DNA from: Actinomycetota bacterium
GTDB lineage: Bacteria > Actinomycetota > Thermoleophilia > Solirubrobacterales > Solirubrobacteraceae
Length of the DNA: 64,000 nt
Direction of reading: 5' to 3'
Assembly: GCA_005883215.1 (NCBI GenBank)
Contig: VAYS01000009.1
Span: forward strand, 158,958-222,957
The notes under the pieces are model-generated. The model worked only from the letters and a program-made list of their open reading frames with translations, did no database searches and had not been told where the DNA came from. Position numbers and translations under genes: made by a program. Shown here in pieces: positions 7,963 through 16,321 of this stretch (its first letter is position 1; each line of letters starts with the position of its first letter).

Positions 7963-8466
7963 TCAGTCGCGATCGTCCAGGACCAGGAGCGCGGCGGGCG
8001 GCGGCCCGCAGGCTCCCAGGCGCGCCCGCAGGGGCCGCCCCGGGGCGTGGGTGCAGCGCACGAGCAGGGCGGGCAGCGGCGCCGCGCCCGTGGCCAGGCG
8101 GGGGATCGCCTCCACCAGCCGCGCCCAGTCGGCGGGCCGTTCGGCGTCGGGGGCCAGGAACTCGGCCAGGTCGCGGTTGACCGCCTCGGCCTCACCGACG
8201 CCGAGCAGCCGCTCGGCGCGGTCAGAGACCGCGCCGATCTCCCGGCCGGCGCCGATCACCAGGAACGCCTCGCGCGCCGCCGGCGCCGCCGCCGGCGCCG
8301 CGCGCAGGATCAGTCCCAGCTCGCACGCGGAGCACACGCGCGAGGGCGCGGCCAAGCCCGGGCGGGCACGCGGGCGAGCGCCGCAGTGCCCGCAAAAGGC
8401 GACCGTGGTCTGGGCCCCGTTGGTCACCACCGCGCTGAGCGCCCTCCGTGGCGCCCGGGCCGACAC
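7963..8466 (-). CDS. zinc-ribbon plus PAS-like protein
   Basis: This 167-residue protein carries an N-terminal four-cysteine ribbon, CGHCG near residue 25 and CSAC near residue 45. A PAS-like region follows at about 65-120, containing the segments EAFLVIGAGREIGAVS and AERLLGVGEAEAVNRD, which is how PAS domains with a first-strand FLVID-type motif often begin. The C-terminus ends with another hydrophobic strand (PPPAALLVLDD). A zinc ribbon suggests contact with nucleic acid or protein, and a PAS-like domain suggests sensing. It lies upstream of merR in the same direction. The exact start is uncertain; a GTG near residue 13 is an alternative. Function unknown. Confidence 0.6.
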   Translation of the reverse strand: MSARAPRRALSAVVTNGAQTTVAFCGHCGARPRARPGLAAPSRVCSACELGLILRAAPAAAPAAREAFLVIGAGREIGAVSDRAERLLGVGEAEAVNRDLAEFLAPDAERPADWARLVEAIPRLATGAAPLPALLVRCTHAPGRPLRARLGACGPPPAALLVLDDRD

Positions 8467-8502
8467 TAGACCCAGGCCCCCGGCGTCCTGCGAGCACCGC
8501 GG

Positions 8503-8925
8503 TTACTCATCGGACAGGTGCGTGTTGGCCCAGCGCTGGAGCGCGATCAGGATCGGGTAGAGGTCGATGCCCGCCTGGGTGAGCCGGTACTCGTGCCAGT
8601 CGCGGCCCGAGGCCTCGCGGTGATAGGGCCGCGGCTGCAGGATCTCGCGCGCGACCAGCGCCTTGAGCCGGGCGCTGAGCACGGTCTTGGCGATTCCCAG
8701 ATGGCGATGGAGTTCGCCGAAGCGGCGATGCCCGGCGACGATCTCGCGCACGATCAGCAGCGACCACCGGTCGCCCACGATCTCCATCGCCCGGGAGATC
8801 GGGTCCTCGGGGCCCGTGCCGGCGCCAACCTGGGCGCGCAGCTCCCGTTCCAGTGCGTTGGTCTCGGCCCGGCGCGCGCTCGCCCGGGGACCGCCTGGGC
8901 TGGTGGGCGTCATCGGCCCGAACAT
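8503..8925 (-). CDS. HxlR-family transcriptional regulator
   Basis: This 140-residue protein matches HxlR/DUF24 winged-helix regulators. It has the signature DRWSLLIVREIVAGHRRFGEL, followed by IAKTVLSARLKALV as the recognition helix and a wing with the YRLTQAG segment. Family members sense aldehydes, quinones or oxidants and control detoxification genes; formaldehyde-responsive HxlR is the founder. There is no cysteine in the body of the protein, so direct thiol sensing is unlikely. An internal ATG at 8913 is an equally good start. It lies downstream of the TrpB2-ALDH-MFS gene set on the same strand, separated by 129 nt that hold a patch of lower GC, making it a plausible regulator of that operon. 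Confidence 0.85.
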   Translation of the reverse strand: MFGPMTPTSPGGPRASARRAETNALERELRAQVGAGTGPEDPISRAMEIVGDRWSLLIVREIVAGHRRFGELHRHLGIAKTVLSARLKALVAREILQPRPYHREASGRDWHEYRLTQAGIDLYPILIALQRWANTHLSDE

Positions 8926-9054
8926 CGGCCGACCGGGGCCAACCGCCCTGCCGGCCCTCGACTTTGCAGACCTTTGGCTTGCCCGGGCGCCAGGGTCGGT
9001 GCAGCCTCCCGGTCCCTCCCCGGGCGGGCCAGGGGCGATCGGCGTGTGACCCGC

Positions 9055-10542
9055 CTATGCGGGTGCCGTCGCGCGCGGGCCGCCGCGCCCTTCTGCGCGC
9101 TCTACGCGCGCCAGCCAGAGCGCCCCGAGCGCGGTCAGCCCGGCGGCGATCGCCTCGTAGTACCACGCGGCGACGAAGACGTGGTGCGGGCCGACCGTGC
9201 CGGCATGGCCGACGATCGCCACCGCGCCGGCGATGCCCAGAACGCCCCCGAGCTGGCGGGCGGTGGAGTTGACCGCCGAGCCCGTGCCATAGAGCCGGCC
9301 GGGGAGGGCGTAGACCGCCGCCGCGGTGAGGGTGGGAAACGCCAGCGCGATGCCCGCTCCGGTGAGCACGGTTCCGGGAAGCCAGTCGGCCGCGTAGTGG
9401 GCGCTGGTGCCGGCTCGGAGCGCATACCACGCGCAGCCGCATGCGTAGACGATGGCTCCTAGGCCGCTGGTTGGCCCGAGGCCGCGACGCCTGGCCAGGC
9501 GCGCGGCGGGGGCCGCCAGCAGCACGGTGAACAGCGGGCCGGGGGTGATGGCAGCACCCGCCTCGAGCACGGAGTAGCCCCACACGGAGGTGAGAAAGAG
9601 GACGTCGGTGAGGATCTTGGCGTAGAAGGCCGCGGCAAAGACGACCACCGCCAGGTTTGCCGTCCTGACCGAGCGAAGACGCAGGAACAGGCGCTCGGTC
9701 CCGTATTCGCGCCCCCGTGGGCGGGCGGCGACCAGCGCGAGCAGGCCGACGGCGGCGGCGAAGCTGCCCAGGATCCGGGGGTCGTCCCAGCCCCAGTCGG
9801 GCCCCTGGGTGACCCCTAGGGCGAGCAGGCCCACGGCGATGGTCAGCAGCACCACCGTGGGGATGTCCGGCACCTCGCCGTGCTCGGGGTCGCGCTGCTC
9901 GCGCAGGGCGCGGCGGCCGACGAGCCAGGCCGCCGCGCCGAGGGGGAGGTTGACCAGGAACACGAGCCGCCAGCTCGAGGCGCGCACCAGGACGCCACCC
10001 AGCGGGGGGCCCACGGCGGCCGCCACCGCGGCGGACGCCGACAGCAGGGTGACTCCGGCGATCCGACGGTGGGCGGGGAGCTCTCCCAGCACCAGCGCCA
10101 GCGCGGCTGGGACCACCAGGGCAGCGCCCGCGGCCTGGACTGCTCGCAGCGCTATGAGAAGCTCGGATGACCCGGCCCCGGCGCACGCCGCCGAGGCCGC
10201 GGTGAACATCGCCAGCCCGACCATGAACACCCGCCGCCGACCCACCAGGTCGGCGATCTGTCCGGCGGGTACCAGCAGCGCCGCGAAGACGATGTTGTAG
10301 CCGTTGAGCACCCACGACAGCCAGGAGGTGGCGACGTGGGGAAAGGACCGGTGGATGCTGGGGAAGGCGATGTTGACGATCGTGGCGTCAAGGAACGCCA
10401 TGAACGCGGCGATCGAGCACACGACGAGCACTCCCCGCGTGCGGGATGTTCGAGGATGGACGCCCGCGCGGGAGGTCGGCGGCACCGGGATCGCAGTATC
10501 GGCGTTGGCGCCGGTGCGCGCCGGCGCGGGCGCGGCGCCCAC
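9055..10542 (-). CDS. DHA2-type MFS exporter, 14 transmembrane segments
   Basis: This 495-residue protein has the DHA2/EmrB layout with about 14 hydrophobic helices. Motif A appears as GQIADLVGRRRVFMVG in the loop between helices 2 and 3. An acidic residue in helix 1 (FLDATIVNIAFPSI) is typical of proton-coupled drug exporters. Motif C-like glycine/proline-rich sequence (VGPPLGGVLV) lies in helix 5. It would export an organic compound using the proton gradient. Start GTG at 10542, 9 nt after the aldehyde dehydrogenase stop, so it is almost certainly co-transcribed with trpB2 and the dehydrogenase. The substrate may therefore be a product or toxic intermediate of that pathway. Confidence 0.85.
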   Translation of the reverse strand: MGAAPAPARTGANADTAIPVPPTSRAGVHPRTSRTRGVLVVCSIAAFMAFLDATIVNIAFPSIHRSFPHVATSWLSWVLNGYNIVFAALLVPAGQIADLVGRRRVFMVGLAMFTAASAACAGAGSSELLIALRAVQAAGAALVVPAALALVLGELPAHRRIAGVTLLSASAAVAAAVGPPLGGVLVRASSWRLVFLVNLPLGAAAWLVGRRALREQRDPEHGEVPDIPTVVLLTIAVGLLALGVTQGPDWGWDDPRILGSFAAAVGLLALVAARPRGREYGTERLFLRLRSVRTANLAVVVFAAAFYAKILTDVLFLTSVWGYSVLEAGAAITPGPLFTVLLAAPAARLARRRGLGPTSGLGAIVYACGCAWYALRAGTSAHYAADWLPGTVLTGAGIALAFPTLTAAAVYALPGRLYGTGSAVNSTARQLGGVLGIAGAVAIVGHAGTVGPHHVFVAAWYYEAIAAGLTALGALWLARVERAEGRGGPRATAPA

Positions 10543-10551
10543 CGAGCGGAC

Positions 10552-12165
10552 CTAGCCCACAGTGCGCTGGGGAAGGCCTATCGCGTCGATCAGATCTTGC
10601 TCGCTGTAGGTCCCGGCGGGAACGACGGCGGCGCCCTGGAGGTGCGATGTGCGCAGCGGGGGGTAGTTCATCTCCCCGTAAGGGCCGCCGGTGCGCCCGG
10701 TGCCACCGTGGGTCGCCAGCACGGGAGCGAACGCGATGTGCGACTCGTTGACCTTGAGCAGACCGGCGTTGCTCACCTCGGTGACGAAGCGGTCGACCAC
10801 GGCCGGGTCCTTCGCCCACAGCGAGTTTCTCAGCCCGTACTCGTTGGCGTTCAGGAACGCGATCACGCGATCCAGCAGCCCCTCGACCTCGTCGGGGGCG
10901 GGGACGATCACCGGGAGCAGGGGAAAGAACGTCTCCTCGCGCACGCAGGTGAGCGTGCGGGCTTCGGTCATGCCGTCCACGCGCAGGAGCGTCGGCTCCA
11001 GGAAGAAGCCCTCGGTGGAGCGATTGCCCTCGACGTCGACGCGCTCTCCGCCGCACAGGATGTCCACGCCCCCCTGACGTGCTTCGGCGAGGCAGTCGAA
11101 ATAGCGGTCGGCCTTCAGCACCGGGGAGAGGACGACGTCGGGGTCCTCGGGCATGCCGGGACGGATGTCCTCCATCCGCCCCAGCACGCGCTCGATCAGC
11201 TCATCGGCGATCGCCGGGTGGGCCACGGCGTACTTGGGGACCATGCACACCTGGCTTGAGCCGTAGAAGCACTCGCACATCGCCACCGCGGCCGCGTCCA
11301 GGTCGGCGTCGTCCCAGATCACGATGCCGTCGTTGCCCGACAGCTCGAGGATCGCCTTCTTGCCGTTGGTCACCAGGTCCTTGCCCACCTTTAACCCGAC
11401 GGCGCTGTCGCCAAAGAACATGACGTCGTTGACCAGGGGACTCTCGGTCCACTGGCGCAGGATCTCCTTGGTGTCGCCGGAGATGATGTTCAACGTGCCG
11501 GGGGGCGCCCCGTGCGCGTCGAGGATCGGCGCGACGATCTCGTGGTAGAGGAACATCACCGACAGAGGGGTCGAGCGGGGCGCCTTGACCACGAGCGTGT
11601 TGCCCGACAGCAGCGCGCCGACCGCCAGGGCCGAGTTGGACCCGGCGGCGTTCTGGGGCGGGTTCAGGCACACCACGCCGTCGGGCTTGCGCTGGAGAAT
11701 GAGCTGACGCTTGCCCTGATCGATGTGCTGGCGCAGCTGGGAGAAGTACCAGTCCATCGTCTCGGGGCAGGTACCGTCGATCACGCCGCGCAGCTCCCAC
11801 TCGGCGACGCGCCTGGGGTGTCCCTCGGCGATCAGGATCTCGATCAGGTCCTCGGCCCGCTCGCACACAGCCTGTCCGAAGTCGGCGGCGATCTCGCGCC
11901 GCGTGCTCATCGGCGTGCGCGAGTACTCCGGAAACGCGCGCGCCGCGGCCTCCAGCGCCTCGGCGCTGTCCCGGCGATCGCCGAACGCGCAGCGCCCGAT
12001 CACTTCCTCGGGCGCCTCCCCGGGATCGCGCTCGCCGAGCTCCAAGGCGCGCTTGAGGCCGAACGCGCCCATCGGGTCGGCGATCAGCGCCGAGGCGCGC
12101 ACCACGTAGTTCCAGCCTTGGCCGTCGCGTACTTGTCCGTCGATGAGCAGCGGGTAGGACCTCAT
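10552..12165 (-). CDS. aldehyde dehydrogenase superfamily protein
   Basis: This 537-residue NAD(P)-dependent dehydrogenase has the catalytic residues intact. Glu274 lies in AILELSGNDG and the nucleophile is Cys307 in SSQVCMVP. The coenzyme-binding LVVKAPRSTP and the FFGDSAVG segment are also present, as is the conserved REETFFPLLPV near residue 440. It would oxidise an aldehyde to an acid or to an acyl thioester. Sequence before residue 90 differs from common subfamilies, and I cannot name the substrate. Start ATG at 12165 overlaps the trpB stop by 4 nt (ATGA), with AGGAGGT as a strong ribosome binding site 5 nt upstream, so expression is coupled to trpB. Confidence 0.85.
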   Translation of the reverse strand: MRSYPLLIDGQVRDGQGWNYVVRASALIADPMGAFGLKRALELGERDPGEAPEEVIGRCAFGDRRDSAEALEAAARAFPEYSRTPMSTRREIAADFGQAVCERAEDLIEILIAEGHPRRVAEWELRGVIDGTCPETMDWYFSQLRQHIDQGKRQLILQRKPDGVVCLNPPQNAAGSNSALAVGALLSGNTLVVKAPRSTPLSVMFLYHEIVAPILDAHGAPPGTLNIISGDTKEILRQWTESPLVNDVMFFGDSAVGLKVGKDLVTNGKKAILELSGNDGIVIWDDADLDAAAVAMCECFYGSSQVCMVPKYAVAHPAIADELIERVLGRMEDIRPGMPEDPDVVLSPVLKADRYFDCLAEARQGGVDILCGGERVDVEGNRSTEGFFLEPTLLRVDGMTEARTLTCVREETFFPLLPVIVPAPDEVEGLLDRVIAFLNANEYGLRNSLWAKDPAVVDRFVTEVSNAGLLKVNESHIAFAPVLATHGGTGRTGGPYGEMNYPPLRTSHLQGAAVVPAGTYSEQDLIDAIGLPQRTVG

Positions 12166-13553
12166 GCGCTTACCTCCTGAAAGGCGGGTGGCCTTGGCGA
12201 ATCGGTGGATTGCTCCAGCGACTCGACGTCTTGCAGCTCGCCGGAGTTGAAGCGACCGTAGGCGCCCAGGTCGAGCAGCCCGTGGCCCGAGTAGGAGAAG
12301 AGGATCGTCGCCTTGCGGCTCTGCTCCCGGCACCGGCGAGCGATGTCGATCACGGCCCGGATCGCGTGCGCGGTCTCCGGGGCGGGGACCAGCCCGGTCA
12401 GCCGCGCAAACAGGGCCCCGGCCGAGAACACCTCCGTCTGGCGGTAGGCGATCGCGTCCAGGATGCCCTCGTGCCGCAGCAGGCCGACCAGCGGCGCGGC
12501 GCCGTGGTAGCGAAGGCCCCCGGCGTGGATGGGCGGGGGCACGAACTCGTGGCCCAGCGTGTAGGTCCGCGTCGACGGGCCCTGCCCCATCGCGTCGGCG
12601 TAGTCCCACCGGTACTCGCCCTGCGTGAGCGTGGGACAGGCGGTCGGCTCGACGCCGAGCATCGTGATCTGCGCTCCGCGCAGCTTGTCTGCCATCCACG
12701 GCAGCATCAGGCCGCCCAGGTTTGACCCGCACCCCACCGACGCGACCAGGTAGTCGACGTCGGAGGCGCCGGCGAGCGCCAGCTGCTCGCGGGCTTCGAG
12801 GCCGATCACCGTCTGGTGCAGCAGGACGTGGTTGGCAAACGCGCCCATCGAGAAGCGGGCGTCGGGGTCCGAGCGCACCACCTCCAGGGCCTCGGTGACC
12901 GCGGTGGCCTCCGAGCCCGGGTGCTCGGGGTCCTGGGAGAGGAAGGATCGGCCGGCGGCGGTGGTCGTGCCCGGGCTGGGCAGGACGGTGGCGCCGTAGG
13001 TCTCCATCAGGTGACGCCGCCCGGGCTTGTGGTGGTAGGAGGCCCGCACCATGTAGACGGTGACCTCGATCCCGATCAGCGCGCCGGCGAGCGCGAGCGC
13101 CGAGCCCCACTGCCCGGCGCCGGTGTCGGTCACCAGACGCCCTACGCCCTCCTGCTTTGCGTAGTACGCCTGAGCCAGCGCGGAGTTGAGCTTGTGGCTT
13201 CCCGACGGCGACTGTCCCTCGTACTTGAAGTAGATCTCGGCCGGGGTGTCGAGCTCGCGCTCGAGCGCCCTCGCCCGGTACAGCGGCGTGGGACGCCATA
13301 TGCGGTAGAGGCCGGCGACCTGGTCGGGGATGCTCACCCAGCGCTCCAGGGAGCGATCCTGGGCCAGCAGCGCCGCCGGCGCGAGCCGGCGCTGGTATTC
13401 GTCGCTCACCGGCTCGCCGGTCGCCGGATCGATGAACGGGTCCGGAAGCCGAGGCAGGTCAGGGAGCGCGTTGTACCAGCGCTCGGGGATCGCGCTGGCC
13501 GGCAGATCCCAGCGCTGAAGCGGCGGCGACTGGACCTGGGCTCCTACGCGGAT
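12162..13553 (-). CDS. trpB2: stand-alone tryptophan synthase beta chain, TrpB2 type, apparent AUC start
   Basis: This is a PLP enzyme of about 463 residues that joins indole and serine. The Schiff-base lysine is Lys121 in GSHKLNSA, the phosphate loop is VGCGSNLGGL, and the TrpB2-specific insertions are present. No trpA adjoins. The first canonical start is GTG at 13409, but it cuts off 48 codons of strongly conserved TrpB2 N-terminus (RWYNALPDLPRLPDPF and so on) that reads open in frame. No ATG, GTG or TTG lies further upstream in that frame. AAGGAG at 13560-13565 sits 6 nt before an ATC codon at 13551-13553, so AUC is the best start candidate. A frameshift in the first codons is the alternative. 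It heads an operon with an aldehyde dehydrogenase and an exporter. Confidence 0.85.
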   Translation of the reverse strand: MRVGAQVQSPPLQRWDLPASAIPERWYNALPDLPRLPDPFIDPATGEPVSDEYQRRLAPAALLAQDRSLERWVSIPDQVAGLYRIWRPTPLYRARALERELDTPAEIYFKYEGQSPSGSHKLNSALAQAYYAKQEGVGRLVTDTGAGQWGSALALAGALIGIEVTVYMVRASYHHKPGRRHLMETYGATVLPSPGTTTAAGRSFLSQDPEHPGSEATAVTEALEVVRSDPDARFSMGAFANHVLLHQTVIGLEAREQLALAGASDVDYLVASVGCGSNLGGLMLPWMADKLRGAQITMLGVEPTACPTLTQGEYRWDYADAMGQGPSTRTYTLGHEFVPPPIHAGGLRYHGAAPLVGLLRHEGILDAIAYRQTEVFSAGALFARLTGLVPAPETAHAIRAVIDIARRCREQSRKATILFSYSGHGLLDLGAYGRFNSGELQDVESLEQSTDSPRPPAFQEVSA

Positions 13554-13875
13554 CTGCGGCTCCTTCCTTGTGCGCGCGCGGACAATGTGTGAGCCGACGT
13601 CCCCTAGTCGTAGTAGTCGGCGCGGACTAGTGCGTACTCGATACCGGTGGACAAATGTTCTAGCCGGATCGTGAAGGCCCCCAGTCGGCCGGCGGCGGGG
13701 GCCGCGGGGGGCATTTCGGCGCTCAGGATGGCCTGTGGTTCAGGGGCCGGCGCCGAAAAACCGGTTAGCGGCCAGACGGGGTCCCCGCGGCGGGTTCGCG
13801 CAGGTTGGCCGCCCAAACGTCCGCAAATTGGCGCCAGCCCAACCGGAGGCGCCGGCGGTGCCGACAAGGCTCTCA
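13554..13875. other. 322-nt divergent intergenic region between trpB2 and the GGDEF/EAL gene
   Basis: The region holds the trpB2 ribosome binding site (13560-13565) and a relatively AT-richer stretch near 13600-13670. I see no riboswitch or tRNA. A minus-strand open frame at 13604-13876 ends in a short peptide (from an ATG near 13714, about 36 residues, ending ALVRADYYD) that could be a leader or small protein, but nothing else supports it. Promoters for both flanking genes must lie here. Confidence 0.5.
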
Positions 13876-15801
13876 ATGGCGGCCACGTCCAACTGGCTGT
13901 GCCCGACCGAGCTTGACCGTGAGCGGCTCATCGGGAGTGTCCGCCTGGTCCGGGGTGCCCGGGCGGCGATGTTCGTCCTCATCACCGTGGTGGCCCTCGC
14001 CTCGGCGCCCAAGTACGGGCTCTGGCCGCTCATCCCGATCGGGGTCGCAGCGATCGTCTCCAGCTATCTCTATCGCGGCCTCGAGCGCCGACGGCGCCCC
14101 GAGTACTGGGCGGTCGGCGGCTGGCTGTTCACCCAGGTCCCGTTGGCGATCGGCATCGGGATCAGCGGCGGAGCGCACAGCCCGGCGCTGCCCTGGCTGG
14201 CCATCTCGGTGGTGTCGCTCGTGGCGCGCTTCTCGCACAACGCGATCCGCGCCGGGATGGCGTTTCTGTTCGTCCTGCTCGCCGCCCTGACCATCGGCGT
14301 CGACCCGGGCGGACTCGTACAGCATCCGTGGCTGTTCGTGATCCCCGCGGCGCTGCTGTTCTCGGTCTGGGTTTTCGCCCAGGCGCTGCTTCGCCAAGAC
14401 CTCCAGCACCGCGACTACGACAAGCTCACCGGGCTGGCCAACAACGCCACCTTCACCGAGCGGCTGCGCCTCGTGGTCACCCGCCACCAGCGCGTGGGGG
14501 GCGCGCTCGCGGTTCTGGCCGTCGACCTAGAAGGCTTCGCGCTGGCCAACGAGACGTTGGGTCCCTCCGTGGGGGACGATCTCCTGCGCCAGGCGGCGAG
14601 TCGACTCGCCCGCACCGCCGCCGCCGCCGGCGCCGAGCTCATCGCCCGTCGCTCGGCCGACGAGTTCCTGATCCTGCTCGCCGACCTCCACCCCTCGCGC
14701 GGCACGCGCCCCCCCGTCGGACCCTGGCTGGACACCCGGCAGACGGCCGAGGAGGTCGCCCGCTCGCTGCAGGCGGCGCTGGCCGAGCCGTTGCAGGCCA
14801 ACGGGCGCCCGATCTACCTGGGCGCGAGCATCGGCATCAGCATTCTTCTGGCCGAGGAGCGGGTCGGCGACCCAACCGGCACCAGCGAGCGGCTGCTCGC
14901 GCAAGCCCAGCAAGCTCTGTCCACCGCCCGCGCCGCCGGGCAGGGCAGCATCCTGCACTTCGATGTCGAGCACCCCGACGCCCGTCGCCGGCTGTCCCTG
15001 ATCACCCGACTCCGCCAGGCGGTTGATCGCGAGGACTTCCTCCTCTACTACCAGCCGACGGTCAACCTCCACACCCGCGAGATCACCGGGGTCGAGGCGC
15101 TGCTGCGCTGGGATGACCCCGAGCGCGACGGCGTGGTGGCCCCCGGCGAGTTCATCGACGTCGCCGAGCAGACCGGGCTGATCGAGCCCATCGGCGAATG
15201 GGTCCTGCACGAGGTCGCGCGCCAGGCCAGAATCTGGGAGGAGCGCCAGCTCGATCTGGAGGTGGCCTTCAATCTCTCTCCGCGTCAGCTGTGGCAACCC
15301 GAGCTCGTGCCCACCATGCTCGCCATCCTTGCCACCGCCGACGTCGGCCCCGAGCGCCTGCTCGTCGAGATCACCGAATCCAGCGCCCTGCGCGACCCCG
15401 AACGCACCTATGCCCTGCTCCGGGACATCACCCAACGCGGCTTCCGGCTGGCGATCGACGACTTCGGCGTGGGTCTCTCATCCCTGTCGCGGCTGCGCAC
15501 CCTCCCCGCCGACGTGCTCAAGATCGACCGCAGCTTCATCGCCGACATCACCCGTACCCCGCAAGGACCAGTGATGGTCCAGACGGTCGTCCAGCTCGCC
15601 CGCAACCTCGGCATGGAGCCGCACGCGGAAGGCATCGAGCACGAGGACGAGCTGCGTTTCCTGCTCGAGCACGGCTGTACGCAGGGCCAGGGCAATCTGT
15701 TCGCGCGCCCCTGTCCCCCGGACGCCATCGAGGCGCTGTACCTGCAATCGCTGGCCTCCCGGGTCGTGGCGCTTCCCGGCAAGGCTGGCCTCCCCGCCTG
15801 A
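13876..15801 (+). CDS. membrane GGDEF/EAL protein: degenerate cyclase, intact phosphodiesterase
   Basis: This 641-residue protein has about five to six membrane helices (residues 28-170), a GGDEF domain (about 175-365) and an EAL domain (about 370-625). The cyclase signature GGDEF is replaced by SADEF at 260-264, so c-di-GMP synthesis is unlikely. The EAL site is complete: Glu407 (EALLRW), Asn466, Glu498, Asp528-Asp529 (DDFG), Lys549, Glu585 and Gln605. It should therefore hydrolyse c-di-GMP to pGpG, with the GGDEF domain perhaps sensing GTP. Start ATG at 13876 was chosen because the upstream frame (from 13735) is Pro/Arg-rich. It is divergent from trpB2 and followed after 58 nt by a lipoprotein gene. 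Confidence 0.9.
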   Translation: MAATSNWLCPTELDRERLIGSVRLVRGARAAMFVLITVVALASAPKYGLWPLIPIGVAAIVSSYLYRGLERRRRPEYWAVGGWLFTQVPLAIGIGISGGAHSPALPWLAISVVSLVARFSHNAIRAGMAFLFVLLAALTIGVDPGGLVQHPWLFVIPAALLFSVWVFAQALLRQDLQHRDYDKLTGLANNATFTERLRLVVTRHQRVGGALAVLAVDLEGFALANETLGPSVGDDLLRQAASRLARTAAAAGAELIARRSADEFLILLADLHPSRGTRPPVGPWLDTRQTAEEVARSLQAALAEPLQANGRPIYLGASIGISILLAEERVGDPTGTSERLLAQAQQALSTARAAGQGSILHFDVEHPDARRRLSLITRLRQAVDREDFLLYYQPTVNLHTREITGVEALLRWDDPERDGVVAPGEFIDVAEQTGLIEPIGEWVLHEVARQARIWEERQLDLEVAFNLSPRQLWQPELVPTMLAILATADVGPERLLVEITESSALRDPERTYALLRDITQRGFRLAIDDFGVGLSSLSRLRTLPADVLKIDRSFIADITRTPQGPVMVQTVVQLARNLGMEPHAEGIEHEDELRFLLEHGCTQGQGNLFARPCPPDAIEALYLQSLASRVVALPGKAGLPA

Positions 15802-15812
15802 CCGCCGCCGCC

Positions 15813-15837
15813 GGGCTCGGTGGGCTCGGTGGGCTCG
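15813..15837 (+). repeat. 9-bp tandem repeat, about 2.8 copies
   Basis: GGGCTCGGT is repeated at 15813-15821 and 15822-15830, with a partial third copy to 15837. It lies in the spacer between the EAL gene and the lipoprotein gene, and is probably a slippage product. Confidence 0.75.
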
Positions 15838-15847
15838 CCCCGGACTC

Positions 15848-15853
15848 TACGAT
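15848..15853 (+). promoter_or_regulatory. -10-like TACGAT, 6 nt before the lipoprotein ATG
   Basis: TACGAT fits the actinobacterial TANNNT consensus and ends 6 nt before the ATG at 15860, with no ribosome binding site in between. Transcription would start at or next to the ATG, giving a leaderless mRNA. Confidence 0.45.
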
Positions 15854-15859
15854 CCCGCC

Positions 15860-16321
15860 ATGGGCCGCCGAGGAGCGCGCGCGCTGATGGCGATCGCCGC
15901 CCTTGCGGCTCCGGCCGCCGGGTGCCGGGAGTCGACCCGGCCGCCCCCGGCGGCGTGCACCGCGCGCCCCGAAACGATCGCCGCCGCCCTGGGCGGCGCC
16001 CCGGCTCGGGTTCGGCTCGCCGGCGGCGTCGCGCTGTCGGAGTGCGTGTCCCGGGCCCGCGCCGACGCGGACCTGCAGAGCGTCGGATCGGTCCTCACCG
16101 GGGTGGCCGACGGGCTGCGCACGCGCGCCTTGGCCCACGCCGACGCCGCCCTGAGGCTGGGCTATCTGGTGGGCGCCGTCGAGCGGGGCGGGAGCCATAC
16201 CAATGGCATCCACGCCGAGCTGATCCGTCGGGTCGAGCAGGACGCGGCGCTGCCCGGGGCCCGGGCCGCGGCCGTGGCGGCGTTCGGGCGGGGCCGGCAG
16301 GCGGGCCGGCTCTACGGATGA
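15860..16321 (+). CDS. small lipoprotein of unknown function
   Basis: This 153-residue protein has an N-terminal signal (MGRRGARALMAIAALAA) and a lipobox-like AAGC with Cys22, so it is probably lipid-anchored outside the membrane. Two more cysteines (in AACTA and LSECVS) could pair. The mature part is Ala/Arg-rich and helical, with no domain I recognise. A TACGAT hexamer 6 nt before the ATG and the absence of a ribosome binding site suggest a leaderless transcript. Its stop codon TGA overlaps an ATG (ATGA at 16318-16321), which begins a ladder of mini-ORFs leading to the hydrolase gene. Confidence 0.6.
   Translation: MGRRGARALMAIAALAAPAAGCRESTRPPPAACTARPETIAAALGGAPARVRLAGGVALSECVSRARADADLQSVGSVLTGVADGLRTRALAHADAALRLGYLVGAVERGGSHTNGIHAELIRRVEQDAALPGARAAAVAAFGRGRQAGRLYG

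Noticed and set aside
8507..10315. Long minus-strand frame spanning the MFS and HxlR genes
   Set aside because: It is out of frame with both recognised genes and has no membrane helices or motifs.
12166..13299. N-terminal extension making the aldehyde dehydrogenase about 915 residues
   Set aside because: The extension overlaps trpB2 in another frame and is Arg/Pro-rich; a strong ribosome binding site marks the ATG at 12165.
13604..13876. Minus-strand 90-codon frame upstream of trpB2
   Set aside because: Most of it is Pro/Ala/Arg-rich; only the last 36 residues look protein-like, with no ribosome binding site. Kept as a note in the intergenic entry.
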